From Streptomyces sp. WMMB 322 (GTDB lineage: Bacteria > Actinomycetota > Actinomycetes > Streptomycetales > Streptomycetaceae), in assembly GCF_900090145.1 (NCBI RefSeq), contig NZ_FMHI01000014.1:62001-126000 (forward strand): a DNA stretch of 64,000 nt. Direction: 5' to 3'. Positions 1-9,141 of the stretch are shown one piece after another. Position 1 is the first letter of the stretch, and every line of letters starts with the position of its first letter. The notes beneath the pieces are model-generated. The model saw nothing but the letters and a program-made list of their open reading frames with translations, was not told where the DNA came from and did no database searches. A program made the position numbers and the translations under genes.

Positions 1-399
1 GCACGATCAAGCCGTGCTCCACTGTCGATCACCTCAGTAATCCGGCGGCTCTCGCCGCCTTCCACTCAACCTCTCGGCAGTTGGCCTCTCCATGGCCCCC
101 TGCACCCGGGTAGAACCGGCCAAACCAAGTTCTGCCTGCGGAGACGACGCCCTCCCGCACTGCGGGAGACCGCTCCGTCACCGTCTGCTACATGGACATC
201 ACCGCTTCATCAAGGGGCTATCCGGTCGCAGGAAAGCAGGCGGATTCTCTGCCGACCCGGCACGGCCACAGGAAGGCTTCCCCCTGGTCACCCGCGATTA
301 CACGTTCAACTAGCGCCGCCGCACGGCGAGTTGACGCCAGTGGCCGAATAAGGCCGGGCATTGCCGACATCCCGGGCGCGCGTGGTCCCTGCCGCCGCG
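1..399. other. Intergenic region downstream of the conservon P450
   Basis: No gene is supported here. The short open frames have no ribosome binding site and no recognisable domain. The region follows the 3' end of the minus-strand conservon operon and runs to the window edge. I see no convincing terminator hairpin. Confidence 0.5.
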
Positions 400-1938
400 T
401 CACCGCCCCTGCATCTTCTGCTTCAGCCTCGTCCACCAGGAGGCGGGCTCGGGCGGCGGTGCCACCGGAGGCATCGGCACGGACGCCGGCTCCCGCGGTT
501 GCAGCGGCGGAAGTTCGACGGAGGGGACGCCCGGGCCCTGGCGCGGCGCGGCGTTCTTGCGGCGCGCGGCGAACTCCACGGGCAGGGCCACCAGACGGCG
601 TGACATCAGAGCGGTTTCCCACGTCAGGCGCTCCTCCGGGACGGCCAGCCGCAGATCCGGCAGGCGTGTGAGGAGCGTGTCGATGCCGGTGTCCACGATG
701 GCCCTGCCGAGGTCCTGTCCCGGGCACTCGTGGGGGCCGCCGCTGAACGCGAGATGCGAGCGGTTGCCGTGCATGGGCGTGGACTTGTCGGGCCGGATCT
801 GCGGATCGGCGTTGCCGGCGGCGAGGCCGAGCAGCAGCATGTCTCCGGCCTTGATCGTCTTGCCCGCGAGCTGTGCGTCGCCCGTCGCCCACCGGCCGAT
901 ATTCGTCGTCATCGGCGGCTCGTCCCACAGCACCTGCTCCAGCGCGTCGGGCAGTGTCATATGCCCTCCGGCCAGAGTTGCACGGAAGCGCTGGTCGGTC
1001 AGGACGAGACGGAGCGTGTTCGCGATCAGGTTGACGGTCGGCTCGTTCGCGGACACGAGCACGACCCGCAGGTGTTCGCGGACCTCGTCGTTCGTGAGCC
1101 GGGCGGGGTGCTCGATCAGCTTGGACGCCACGTCGTGTCCCGGCGAGGCGCGCTTGCGGTCCACGAGTTCCTGCAGGGCCTCGGTGATGTAGTCGTTGCT
1201 CGCGACGGCGGTCTCCGAGCCGCGGATCATGTCCTTGGCCGCGTCGATCAGCCGGGGCCCGTGGTGTTCGGGCATGCCGAAGAGCTGGGTGATCACACGC
1301 AGCGGCAGCTGGTCGGCGAACTGCTCGACCAGATCCGCGCGCCCCTCCGGTTCGAACTCGTCGATCAGCTGGTGCGCGAAGCGCGTCACGTACCGGCGGA
1401 TGCCGCGTGCCTCGAAGCGCGAGAGGCTCTCGGTGACGGCCCTGCGCAGCCGCTCGTGCTCCTCGCCCTCGGCGAAGACGCACAGCGGCTGCCACATCGT
1501 CAGCGGCGCCAGCGGATGGTCCGGCGGCACCTTGCCCTCCTGCATGTCGCGCCACAGGCGGGAGTCCCGGGAGAAGAGGGACGGCGTGCGCGAGACCTCC
1601 AGGTTCTCCCGGTGCCCCAGCACCAGCCACGCCTCCCGGTCCCCGGGCAGCAACACGGGGGCCAGGGCCCCGTGTTCGCGGCGCAGCCGCTCGTACAGCG
1701 CGATGGGGTCGGCGTCCGCCTCCGGCCCGTACAGGCGGCGCAGCCCGCCCGGTCCGAGACCGTGGGCGGGGCAGCCGGGCGGCGGCATGGCGGAGGGATC
1801 GAACCCGTCGAAGCCGGAGCCTGCGACGGGCCCGCCGGGTGTGGGCGCGGAGGACGTCCCGCGGCCGGGGGCCGCAGCGGCGGGGCCGGGGCCGTCCGGG
1901 CGGCCGGGGGCGTCCCGGTCGGGTGGTGGAGAGGTCAC
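400..1938 (-). CDS. Conservon-associated cytochrome P450 lacking ExxR (CYP157-like)
   Basis: A 512-aa heme protein and the last gene of a conservon operon. The heme loop FSGGPHECPG is intact, with Cys405 as the proximal ligand. The I-helix reads SANEPTVN, a degenerate version of the usual acid-Thr motif. The K-helix, where P450s carry ExxR, reads EQVLW (residues 334-338), so the conserved Glu and Arg positions hold Gln and Trp. An ExxR-less K-helix of this kind is described for the Streptomyces CYP157 family, whose members sit in conservons. The C-terminus is a Pro-rich tail of about 50 residues ending in a basic amphipathic stretch. I chose GTG at 1938 because it overlaps the GTPase stop (GTGA) and follows GGAGG by eight bases. 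The longer ATG frame would run 90 bases into the GTPase gene. Substrate and redox partner are unknown. Confidence 0.92.
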   Translation of the reverse strand: MTSPPPDRDAPGRPDGPGPAAAAPGRGTSSAPTPGGPVAGSGFDGFDPSAMPPPGCPAHGLGPGGLRRLYGPEADADPIALYERLRREHGALAPVLLPGDREAWLVLGHRENLEVSRTPSLFSRDSRLWRDMQEGKVPPDHPLAPLTMWQPLCVFAEGEEHERLRRAVTESLSRFEARGIRRYVTRFAHQLIDEFEPEGRADLVEQFADQLPLRVITQLFGMPEHHGPRLIDAAKDMIRGSETAVASNDYITEALQELVDRKRASPGHDVASKLIEHPARLTNDEVREHLRVVLVSANEPTVNLIANTLRLVLTDQRFRATLAGGHMTLPDALEQVLWDEPPMTTNIGRWATGDAQLAGKTIKAGDMLLLGLAAGNADPQIRPDKSTPMHGNRSHLAFSGGPHECPGQDLGRAIVDTGIDTLLTRLPDLRLAVPEERLTWETALMSRRLVALPVEFAARRKNAAPRQGPGVPSVELPPLQPREPASVPMPPVAPPPEPASWWTRLKQKMQGR

Positions 1939-2555
1939 TTCGCCTCCGGGGTCAGTGCAAGGGAGCGCAGGTAGTGCATCAGCTGCAACAGGACGTCCTG
2001 GCTGGAGGAACGCTGCCGTGCGTCGCACACGACGATCGGGACCCTCGGGTCCAGATCCAGGGCGCTGCGCAGCTCCTCCACGGGATAGGCCGGGGCCTCC
2101 GGGAAGGCATTGACGGCGACGACGAACGGGACGGCGGACTCCTCCAGCCGGCCGATCACGTCGAAGCTCACCTCGAGACGGCGCGTGTCGACGAGGACCA
2201 CGGCACCCAGAGCACCGTCGAACAGCCCGTTCCAGAGGAACCAGAAGCGCTGCTGTCCCGGCGTGCCGAACAGGTACAGCACCAGTTCCTCGTTGAGGCT
2301 GATGCGTCCGAAGTCCATGGCGACGGTCGTCGCCGTCTTGCGTTCGACGCCGGCGGTGTCGTCGACGTTCTCGCTCGCCTGCGTCATCGTCTCTTCCGTC
2401 GTGAGCGGACGGATCTCGCTGACGGAACGGACGAGGGTCGTCTTGCCGACCCCGAAACCGCCGACGATGACGATTTTCACGGCGGTGCTGGCGGAGGAGG
2501 GCAGTCTGTCTTCGCTCCTGGGCCCCGCGGCTGTGTCAGAGATTCCGGAGTCCAT
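1935..2555 (-). CDS. cvnD: Conservon small GTPase (CvnD family)
   Basis: A 206-aa Ras/Arf-like GTPase of the CvnD/MglA-like group. Walker A is GGFGVGKTT near residue 32 and the switch II segment is LFGTPGQQRF near residue 93. The base-specificity loop reads VNAFP rather than NKxD, which is usual for this group. It overlaps the upstream DUF742 gene by 20 bases and its stop overlaps the P450 start, so the genes are translationally coupled. In conservons the CvnA-D proteins are thought to form a membrane-associated complex comparable to a eukaryotic G-protein system, with the GTPase as switch. The nucleotide state and effector here are unknown. Confidence 0.95.
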   Translation of the reverse strand: MDSGISDTAAGPRSEDRLPSSASTAVKIVIVGGFGVGKTTLVRSVSEIRPLTTEETMTQASENVDDTAGVERKTATTVAMDFGRISLNEELVLYLFGTPGQQRFWFLWNGLFDGALGAVVLVDTRRLEVSFDVIGRLEESAVPFVVAVNAFPEAPAYPVEELRSALDLDPRVPIVVCDARQRSSSQDVLLQLMHYLRSLALTPEAK

Positions 2556-2889
2556 GGATCACCGCCTCAATCAGTTCGATGTCGGGAAGAGCCGGGACGG
2601 GCGAACGCGCCTCGACCCGCTCCTCGGTCAGCAGGTCTGCCAGCAGGACGGTGATCACGCTCACCGGCAGTCCCAGATAGGCGGAGATCTCCGCCACGGA
2701 GAGAGGGGAGCTGCACACGCGTAGAATCGACGCGTGCTCGGGCTGCATCCCCACCTGGGGATCCGTCCTGGCCACGATTAACGTGACGAGGTCGATTCCC
2801 GTCTGCTCGGCGGGGTCGCTGCGTCCGCCGGTGATCACATAGAGCCGTTCGGGCCCGATGTCGTCGTCCCATCCCGGAATCCGGCTCAT
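2536..2889 (-). CDS. cvnC: Conservon DUF742 protein (CvnC family)
   Basis: A 117-aa DUF742 protein with a predicted winged-helix fold. The segment LSVAEISAYLGLPVSVITVL is typical of the family. It overlaps the roadblock gene upstream by four bases (ATGA) and the GTPase downstream by 20 bases. In conservons the CvnC partner is thought to link the sensor and roadblock pair to the GTPase. DNA binding has not been established for the family despite the winged-helix appearance. Length is normal for the family. Confidence 0.93.
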   Translation of the reverse strand: MSRIPGWDDDIGPERLYVITGGRSDPAEQTGIDLVTLIVARTDPQVGMQPEHASILRVCSSPLSVAEISAYLGLPVSVITVLLADLLTEERVEARSPVPALPDIELIEAVIHGLRNL

Positions 2890-3290
2890 ACGGCCAATCC
2901 GCCGTCGCGCGGGGGGCTGGTGAGGTGCTCGCCGATGCGGGCCACCAGGTCCCTCATGCGCCCGCCGACGAGCCCGGCGTCGACGCCCTCGTCGGCGAGC
3001 ACGGCCAGGTGCGCTCCGGCTCCCGCCGCCATCAAGTACATGAAGCCGCCGTTGACTTCGATGACGACCATGCGCATCCGCCCGTCACTGTGCGGGAATT
3101 CGGCCGCCACGGCGGAGGACAGGCTCTGCAGGCCCGAACCGATCGCGGCCAGCCGGTCGGCGGTGTCGGGGTCGGTGCCGTGCTTGGCCATGCACAGACC
3201 GTCGGAGGACAGCACGATCACGTGGCGGGTCTGGGGGACGGTCTCCGCCAGATCCTTCAGCATCCAGTCCATGTCGGCACGTCGTTCCAT
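2886..3290 (-). CDS. cvnB: Conservon roadblock/LC7 protein (CvnB family)
   Basis: A 134-aa roadblock/LC7-fold protein. After a short N-terminus it shows the family pattern, a first strand around HVIVLSSDGLCMAKHG followed by a helix rich in Ala and Ser and a central strand MRMVVIEVNGGFMYL. Roadblock proteins in conservons are taken to act as GTPase-activating or scaffolding partners of CvnD, as MglB does for MglA. The start lies three bases after the cvnA stop, so the end of cvnA (GAGTGA) probably supplies the ribosome binding site. An internal ATG six codons later is a possible alternative start. Confidence 0.93.
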   Translation of the reverse strand: MERRADMDWMLKDLAETVPQTRHVIVLSSDGLCMAKHGTDPDTADRLAAIGSGLQSLSSAVAAEFPHSDGRMRMVVIEVNGGFMYLMAAGAGAHLAVLADEGVDAGLVGGRMRDLVARIGEHLTSPPRDGGLAV

Positions 3291-3293
3291 CGT

Positions 3294-5069
3294 TCACTCA
3301 CCCTTATCCGACGACGTGTCTTTGTTGCGGTCCGTGGTGGAGCTCTCGTCCGCTGTGCCCGACAGTCCGCTCTGCAGGTCTGCCATCCACAGTCCCGGCG
3401 CCGGTTCGTCCGGTGCGGGCTGTGCGGGAGGCTGCGGTCTTCCGGAGCTCCGGCCGGCGACGCCCCCCGGGGACGCGTTCGCGTTCGGGGTGCGGCGGCG
3501 GCGCTGCGGCAGCCCGTTGGCGTTGCGCTCGACCACTGGCGGTGTCTCGTCCTGCACTTCGTCTTCCTGCCGTGCGGGGCCGGTTTCCGGAAGCCAGGGG
3601 TCGTGACGCGGCGGCATCCGGTGCCCGGCGGCAGGCGCTTCCGCCGCCGGTGCCGAGGGCGCGCCGGAGAACGGCGTGCCCGCGGACGGCGTGCGGGGCG
3701 CTTCCTCCCCCGCGGACCGCGGCGAGGACGGGATCCCCGCGCCGCGCGACGCGACGGATGCCGGCGCCCCGCCGGACGAGGGCGCGTCGAACGAGGCCGC
3801 GCCGTGCCCCGCGGCCGGGGCTCCGGCGGCCGGAGCGGCGGCCGCGGGGGCTTCCCGGCGGGTGGCTTCCTGGCGGGGGGTCTCCTGGCCGGGGCCGGCG
3901 CCGATGCCGTGGGCACGTCCCGTTGCGGGCGCCGTGGTGACCAGCTTCTTCGGTACGACGAGGACGGCACGCACGCCGCCGTACGCGGAGGGCGGCAGCG
4001 AGACCTGGAAGTCGTAGGCCTGGGCGAGCCGGCCGACCACGGCGAGGCCGAGGCGCGGCGACTCCCCGAGGTCGTTGAGGTCGATGCCCGCCTGGGCCTC
4101 CTTGAGCCTCAACTCGGCACGCTTACGGGCCTCTTCACTCAGACCCACACCGCCGTCCTCGATCTCGATTGCGATGCCGGCGTGCACTTCGCCCGCGGTC
4201 AGATGGACGCGTGCCTTCGGCGGCGAGTAGCGGGTGGCGTTGTCGAGAAGCTCCGCGAGCGCGTGGATGAGCGGTTCCACCGCCGGGCCGACGATCGCGA
4301 CGTCCGCGACGGAGTGCAGCTCGACGCGCTGGTAGTCCAGCACGCGCGACATCGCGCCGCGCAGCACGCTGTAGACCGGGACGGCCTTGCTCCACTGCCT
4401 GCCCGGGCGGGCGCCGCCGAGCACGGCGATGCTGTCGGCGAGACGGCCGATGAGGGCGGTGCCGTGGTCGAGCCTCAGCAGGTCGGCGAAGAAGTCCGGC
4501 TGCTGGCCGTGCCGGTCCTCCATGCCCCGCAGGTCGGTCGCCTGCCTGTGGACGATGGCCTGCACACGGCGTGCGATGTTGACGACGCCCCGCTGTGCCG
4601 AGTCACGCAGGGTCTCCTCCGCCTGCACGGCCTCGACGACGGAGCGCAGCAACTCCTGGTGTGCGGCCTGGAATTCGCTGCTCAGTCCCTCGGCGCGGGG
4701 CATGGACTGCAGCACGTCCTCGGCGAACTCGCCCTCCTGGAGGCGCTCCACCGCCTCGGGCAGCCACTCCTTGGCCAACTGCACCGTCACGCGCTCCTGT
4801 TGGTGGAGGCGGGACTGCAGCACCGAAAGCTGCGCGGCGTGTTCGGCCCGGAGCGAGGCCAGTGCGCGTCCGCGGCGTGCGACTTCGGCCGCCACGACGG
4901 CGACGGCCAGCGTCGCGACGAGTCCGCACACGGCGACCGCGATACGGGCACCTTCCGGCACGAGGGGGACTGCGATGCCTGTGGCCGCCGCCGTCAGCAC
5001 GGCGGGCAGCAGCCAGACGAGTACCGGGCCGGACCCTTGGTCTCCGGGTGACGATCCAGCACGAACCAT
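3294..5069 (-). CDS. cvnA: Conservon sensor histidine kinase-like ATPase (CvnA family)
   Basis: A 591-aa membrane sensor. Two adjacent membrane segments occupy about residues 15-37 and 43-65. A long helical region follows, with an LDHGTALIGR segment resembling the His-containing helix of nitrate-sensor-type kinases. The HATPase_c domain has N box ALAELLDNATRYSPP near residue 275 and G1 box DGGVGLS near 307. The last ~230 residues are Ala/Pro/Gly-rich and probably disordered. I chose ATG 5069 because GAGGA lies six bases upstream. The annotated frame could start 32 codons earlier but has no ribosome binding site there. It is the first gene of the cvnABCD-P450 operon and probably the sensor. 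The input signal is unknown. Confidence 0.93.
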   Translation of the reverse strand: MVRAGSSPGDQGSGPVLVWLLPAVLTAAATGIAVPLVPEGARIAVAVCGLVATLAVAVVAAEVARRGRALASLRAEHAAQLSVLQSRLHQQERVTVQLAKEWLPEAVERLQEGEFAEDVLQSMPRAEGLSSEFQAAHQELLRSVVEAVQAEETLRDSAQRGVVNIARRVQAIVHRQATDLRGMEDRHGQQPDFFADLLRLDHGTALIGRLADSIAVLGGARPGRQWSKAVPVYSVLRGAMSRVLDYQRVELHSVADVAIVGPAVEPLIHALAELLDNATRYSPPKARVHLTAGEVHAGIAIEIEDGGVGLSEEARKRAELRLKEAQAGIDLNDLGESPRLGLAVVGRLAQAYDFQVSLPPSAYGGVRAVLVVPKKLVTTAPATGRAHGIGAGPGQETPRQEATRREAPAAAAPAAGAPAAGHGAASFDAPSSGGAPASVASRGAGIPSSPRSAGEEAPRTPSAGTPFSGAPSAPAAEAPAAGHRMPPRHDPWLPETGPARQEDEVQDETPPVVERNANGLPQRRRRTPNANASPGGVAGRSSGRPQPPAQPAPDEPAPGLWMADLQSGLSGTADESSTTDRNKDTSSDKGE

Positions 5070-5931
5070 CAGGATCCTCAAATCAATCGAAAAGCTGGTG
5101 AGCTGGCGGTGCGCGGCTGCAGTGGCAGGCACGAGGGGGCACCAGGACCGCACATCCGGTCTCAATTCGGCGGCAGGGCAAGGGGGTTGGTCCGGTCCAC
5201 TGAGCCTCGCGCAGCATAGCCGGAACCGATCACTTGTGACGCAGCGTCTTCGAGTGCATGCCCTTTGCGGCTCATTTCAGTGTCGAAACTGAGCAGGTCA
5301 GGACAGTAGGCTCCCGAGCCTCACAAATGCGATCAAGACAGACAGGTGCCTGCGGCATCCAAAAGCGGAATGCGACGGCGGGGTCGAGTTGGCCAGAAAG
5401 AGCCAACTCGCCGGAACTGACCGGGAGAAGCCCTATTGGGCTCCGGTCCGTGGTGCGAGCCTCCGCTTCCGGAGCGCGGCCGATCGGGATCCAGCAGAAC
5501 TAACCCGCGAGTAGCGAAGGATATGTGAAGGTCTCGTGTAAAAGGCGTGTGCTCGTCCGTGACTGACTCAGAGTCACCGCGTCGCCGGAGCCGCGGTCGC
5601 CCACAAGCGCCGAACGCCGCTTGTGTAAGTTTTGCGGTGGTGCACCGGAAACCGGCCGGCCGACAGGCCCGGCGAGGTAACCGGACGGGGGCCCCGGCCA
5701 ACGGGGCGCAGCTTGTTCGTGTCGTGCTTTGCGCGGATCCCGAGGCCCGGAGTCCCGGGTCGTCAGTCGCACCGGTGCTTCGCTCGGTCTGCGGAGCACC
5801 GCGTCCGGCCGGCACGGACTCGGCACGGGCACGGGCTCAAGCACCGGCACGGGCACGGACTCAAGTACCGGTACCGGTACCGGCATCCGCCGGGCAGCAC
5901 CGACGGACGGCATGCGAACAGGGGGAACGGC
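5070..5931. other. Long divergent intergenic region between conservon and SPFH genes
   Basis: About 860 bases lie between two divergent operons. No coding frame has a ribosome binding site or protein-like composition. Promoters for the conservon (minus) and the SPFH operon (plus) must lie here but I cannot place them with confidence. The part nearest the SPFH gene carries short tandem GC-rich repeats, listed separately. Confidence 0.6.
5811..5884. repeat. Short tandem GC-rich repeat before the SPFH operon
   Basis: A 21-base unit beginning CGGCACGGGCACGG occurs at 5821-5841 and again at 5845-5865 with one mismatch. Three copies of GGTACC follow directly. A shorter partial unit precedes them. 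The tract ends about 50 bases before the GTG start at 5932. The units are too short and too GC-rich to be a CRISPR array. Confidence 0.7.
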
Positions 5932-7641
5932 GTGAGCCAGAGCGTAAGAAGGGCCGCCAGGGCGGTCTCGGAGAACCCCGAGCTGCGTGAAGCAGCCGAG
6001 GGCGAGCTACGGCGCCGGGGCGGCACCGTGGTGCGGCAGCGTTCGGAGGACGGACGCGGCGACGGCGGTCCGGACGGACCGCGCGGTGACGACGGGCTCG
6101 ACCCCGCCGACTTTCCCGCCGCCCGCGAACAGGGCGGCGGCATCGACACGGTGATGACGCAGCGGACCGTGTCCATGGACGAGGCGCGGGAGGTGCTCAA
6201 CCGCAGCGAACAGCGCCGCGAGGAGGGCCGGAAGGTCCACGCCATCTGTCCGATGGCACTGCCCCGCGGGCGCTCCTTCATGAGCATGCTGCCCGTACTG
6301 CTGCTGCTGGTGCTGGGAGCGGTGGGCAGCGCCTTCGCCGCGGCTGCCGGCAGCTCGCTCCTCACCCATCCCGTCTTCGGCGTCCATTACTGGGTGCTGT
6401 CGCTGCTCGCCGTCGGCTTCGTGTGGTGGCGGCAGGGCATGGTCATGGTGCCGGACGGCTGCCAGGCGCTGATCACGCGCTTCGGGAAGCTGGAGGACGT
6501 GGTCGGTCCCGGCAGGGTCGTCCTGCTGAACCCGTGGAAGCGGGTGTCGTACATCATCAACACCACGCGCGAATACCCGTTCAACGCACCGGTGCGGGAG
6601 GCCCCCACCAAGGGCGGCGTGAAGGCGTCCATCGACCTGTTCATCCAGTTCCGCATCAGCGACCCGGTGGAGTTCGTCTACACGCTCGGTGCCGTGCGGG
6701 GATTCGAGGAGAAGCTCAGCAACGCGGTCAGCGAGACCATCCGCAGCCTCATCTACGAAAAGGAGGCCGCCGGGATCTACGACATGGTCGGCGAGGACAC
6801 CGGGCGCCTCCTGGAGCAGCTCAACCAGCAGTTCCGTCCCGCGGTCGAGCTGACCAACGCCAACATCACCCACGCCGAGCCGGCCGACCGCGAGTACCGG
6901 ATGGACCTGGCGTCGCCGGAGATGGTGCGCGTCGCGAAGGACGCCTACACCCACGAGTACGCACTGCACCTCCGCAAGGAACAGGACGAGGGCGACCTGA
7001 CGAAGGAGCTGGCCTCCCGCCAGGAGACCCTCTCGGCGATCATGGCGGACATCGCGCAGTACCAGGCCCAGATGGACACCGCGGTGGAGCGCGAGACCAA
7101 CCGCGCCCAGGCCACGGCCCGTCAGCGCTACGTGCAGGCCGAGTCCGAGGCCAAGGCCAACGCGGCACTGCTGGAGGCGCAGGCCCTGGACATCCGCGCC
7201 GTCACCGCCGCCGAGGCCCCGGAGATCCTCCAGTACCGCTACCAGCAGAAGGTCCTCGACACGCTCGAGGAGGTCGCGGACCACCTTCCGCGGCTGCTGC
7301 GCATCGGCGGCGGCACGGACTCCGACGGCGGCGTAGGCGTCGACTTCCTCGCGCTCGCAAAGGAGTTGGTGGGCGAGCGGAGCACGGAGCTGTTCTCCGA
7401 GGACGACATGGCGGCGGTGCGCGCCCGCCTCGAAGAGGTCTCCGAGCGCATCCGTTCGCGCGAGCAGGAGATCGAGGCTCTGCTGGAGGCGGAGCGTCCG
7501 ACCGTTCCGGCGGCCGCCGAGCCGGTGGACCCGTCCGCGCCGGCGGCCGGGGCTGCACCCGGAGCGCCCCACGAGGGCGGTTCCGGCAGCGCGACCGGAG
7601 AGGCACCCGCCGAGACCGCATCCGAGGAGGCCGCAGAATGA
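5932..7641 (+). CDS. Membrane-anchored SPFH/band-7 protein, first of pair
   Basis: A 569-aa protein of the SPFH/prohibitin superfamily. The first ~110 residues are charged and cytoplasmic. Two membrane segments follow (about residues 117-139 and 151-167). The SPFH domain begins near MVMVPDGCQALITRFGKLED, and a long coiled coil rich in Glu and Ala covers about residues 345-460. The C-terminus is Ala/Pro/Glu-rich. I chose GTG 5932 because AGGGGG lies five bases upstream and the frame before it is low-complexity. Its stop overlaps the start of a second SPFH gene, so the two are coupled and probably form hetero-oligomeric membrane rings. Related proteins organise membrane microdomains or regulate membrane proteases. 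The role here is not known. Confidence 0.88.
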   Translation: MSQSVRRAARAVSENPELREAAEGELRRRGGTVVRQRSEDGRGDGGPDGPRGDDGLDPADFPAAREQGGGIDTVMTQRTVSMDEAREVLNRSEQRREEGRKVHAICPMALPRGRSFMSMLPVLLLLVLGAVGSAFAAAAGSSLLTHPVFGVHYWVLSLLAVGFVWWRQGMVMVPDGCQALITRFGKLEDVVGPGRVVLLNPWKRVSYIINTTREYPFNAPVREAPTKGGVKASIDLFIQFRISDPVEFVYTLGAVRGFEEKLSNAVSETIRSLIYEKEAAGIYDMVGEDTGRLLEQLNQQFRPAVELTNANITHAEPADREYRMDLASPEMVRVAKDAYTHEYALHLRKEQDEGDLTKELASRQETLSAIMADIAQYQAQMDTAVERETNRAQATARQRYVQAESEAKANAALLEAQALDIRAVTAAEAPEILQYRYQQKVLDTLEEVADHLPRLLRIGGGTDSDGGVGVDFLALAKELVGERSTELFSEDDMAAVRARLEEVSERIRSREQEIEALLEAERPTVPAAAEPVDPSAPAAGAAPGAPHEGGSGSATGEAPAETASEEAAE

Positions 7642-8945
7642 GCGCCACACGAAACCGCCGGTCGGTCATCTCCGAAGAGGTCGCCCCCTGGAGCGAGATC
7701 CGTCAACTGCTGCGCGGCGGCGAGACGGACAAGCTGATCCCCGTCATCATTCCCCGGCACACCCGCAGGCTGTGGTGGCTGCTGCTGATCTGGCTGGGCG
7801 TCTTCGCCCTGCTGACCGGCGTGATGTTCTCGCTCGGCGCGTCGGGAGACGGCGGGGCGGGCGACATGGCCTACGGGGCGCTCGCCGCCGTGAGCTGGTT
7901 CGCCGGAGCCTTCTTCGTACTGGCGGGCATGCTGTGGTGGTGGCGGTCCTCCATCGCGGAGATCGAGCAGGGCACCGCGGGCGTCCTGACCCGCTACGGA
8001 GCGGTCACCCGCACCCTCGAACCGGGACGGCACTACCTCTGGCACCCCTGGTCACGCGTCGACTTCGTGGTCGACACCGCCACCGAAATCCCGTACTCGG
8101 CCCCGGTGATGGCCTGCCCGACCCGGGAGAACGTGCCGCTGCGCTCGATCGAGTTCTTCCTGAAGTTCCGCATCAGCGACGCCGTCCTGTTCGTACGGAC
8201 CATCGGCGCGGGCAACTTCGACCTGGTGCTCTCCCAGGCCGTGCAGGACGCCATCCGCCAGCGCGCCCGCCTGGTGCAGACGGAACGCGCCTACGACCTG
8301 CGCGGCTCCGACGTCGCCGACATGCAGGAACTGCTCAACCGCCAGCTGTCCCGCTACGGGGTGCGCATCACCGGCTCCAACATTCCCGACGTGCAGCTGC
8401 CCGCCCAGTACCAGCAGCACCTGGCCACGCGGGAGCGCGTCGCCAAGGAACGCACCGCGTACGAACAGGAATGGGGCCTGACGCGCAAGCGCCGCATCGA
8501 CAGCCTCCAGATGGACATCGAGCGGGCGAAGAAGGTGCGCGACGCACGCATCGTGGAGGTGAAGGCCGCCCTCAACAAGGCACGTGAGGACGTGGCGCAG
8601 CTCCTGGAGGAGCAGGAGACGAACGCGCAGAAGGTGCGCTTCGAGATCGAGACACGCGGCCGCAGCGGCCTCATCTCCGCGGAGAACGAGGCCCGCGCGC
8701 AGCGCCGCCTGGCTCAGGCCTACCGTGACAACCGCGCGGTGCTCCAGTACGAACTGGCCCGCAGGCGGCTGGAGGTGGGCGCGATCCTCGCCGGCCGCGC
8801 ACCGCAGCCGGTGGTCGTGCGCACCGACGGCGACAGCGGAGACACCTCCGCGCTCTCGACGCTGCTCACGGCGCAACTGCTGCCGAAGCTCAACGGCGGA
8901 CTGCAGCCGCTGGAAGGGGTCCGCCGGGCGGACCGCGAGGGCTGA
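7638..8945 (+). CDS. Membrane-anchored SPFH/band-7 protein, second of pair
   Basis: A 435-aa SPFH-domain protein coupled to the previous gene by an ATGA overlap. Two membrane segments lie at about residues 45-65 and 82-103. The SPFH domain starts at the EIEQGTAGVLTRYGAVTRTL segment, and an extended coiled coil covers about residues 260-380. It is clearly a paralogue of the upstream gene, but it keeps a shorter N-terminus and lacks the Ala/Pro-rich tail. Paired SPFH proteins usually assemble together (as HflK and HflC do), which is the most likely arrangement here. Neither partner has a protease domain and none is encoded next to them. Confidence 0.88.
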   Translation: MSATRNRRSVISEEVAPWSEIRQLLRGGETDKLIPVIIPRHTRRLWWLLLIWLGVFALLTGVMFSLGASGDGGAGDMAYGALAAVSWFAGAFFVLAGMLWWWRSSIAEIEQGTAGVLTRYGAVTRTLEPGRHYLWHPWSRVDFVVDTATEIPYSAPVMACPTRENVPLRSIEFFLKFRISDAVLFVRTIGAGNFDLVLSQAVQDAIRQRARLVQTERAYDLRGSDVADMQELLNRQLSRYGVRITGSNIPDVQLPAQYQQHLATRERVAKERTAYEQEWGLTRKRRIDSLQMDIERAKKVRDARIVEVKAALNKAREDVAQLLEEQETNAQKVRFEIETRGRSGLISAENEARAQRRLAQAYRDNRAVLQYELARRRLEVGAILAGRAPQPVVVRTDGDSGDTSALSTLLTAQLLPKLNGGLQPLEGVRRADREG

Positions 8946-9141
8946 GGCGGGCCGCTGCCGCCGCTCGTCGCGGCAGTGACCGACATGGCACCACGGGGCC
9001 CGCGCCACCGCCTCCCGGGCGGGGTGCGGGTCCCGCGTCGTGCCGTGTGTCAGTGGACTTCGCGGCGCCCACGCTCCCGCCGGGGTCGCCGGGGCCGCCG
9101 CCGGGGTTGCCGGGGGGCACGGGTGTTCGTACCGTCGTGGG

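Noticed and set aside
1936..2028. Upstream ATG start for the P450
   Set aside because: It would overlap the GTPase gene by 90 bases and has no ribosome binding site. GTG 1938 has both a GGAGG and a GTGA overlap.
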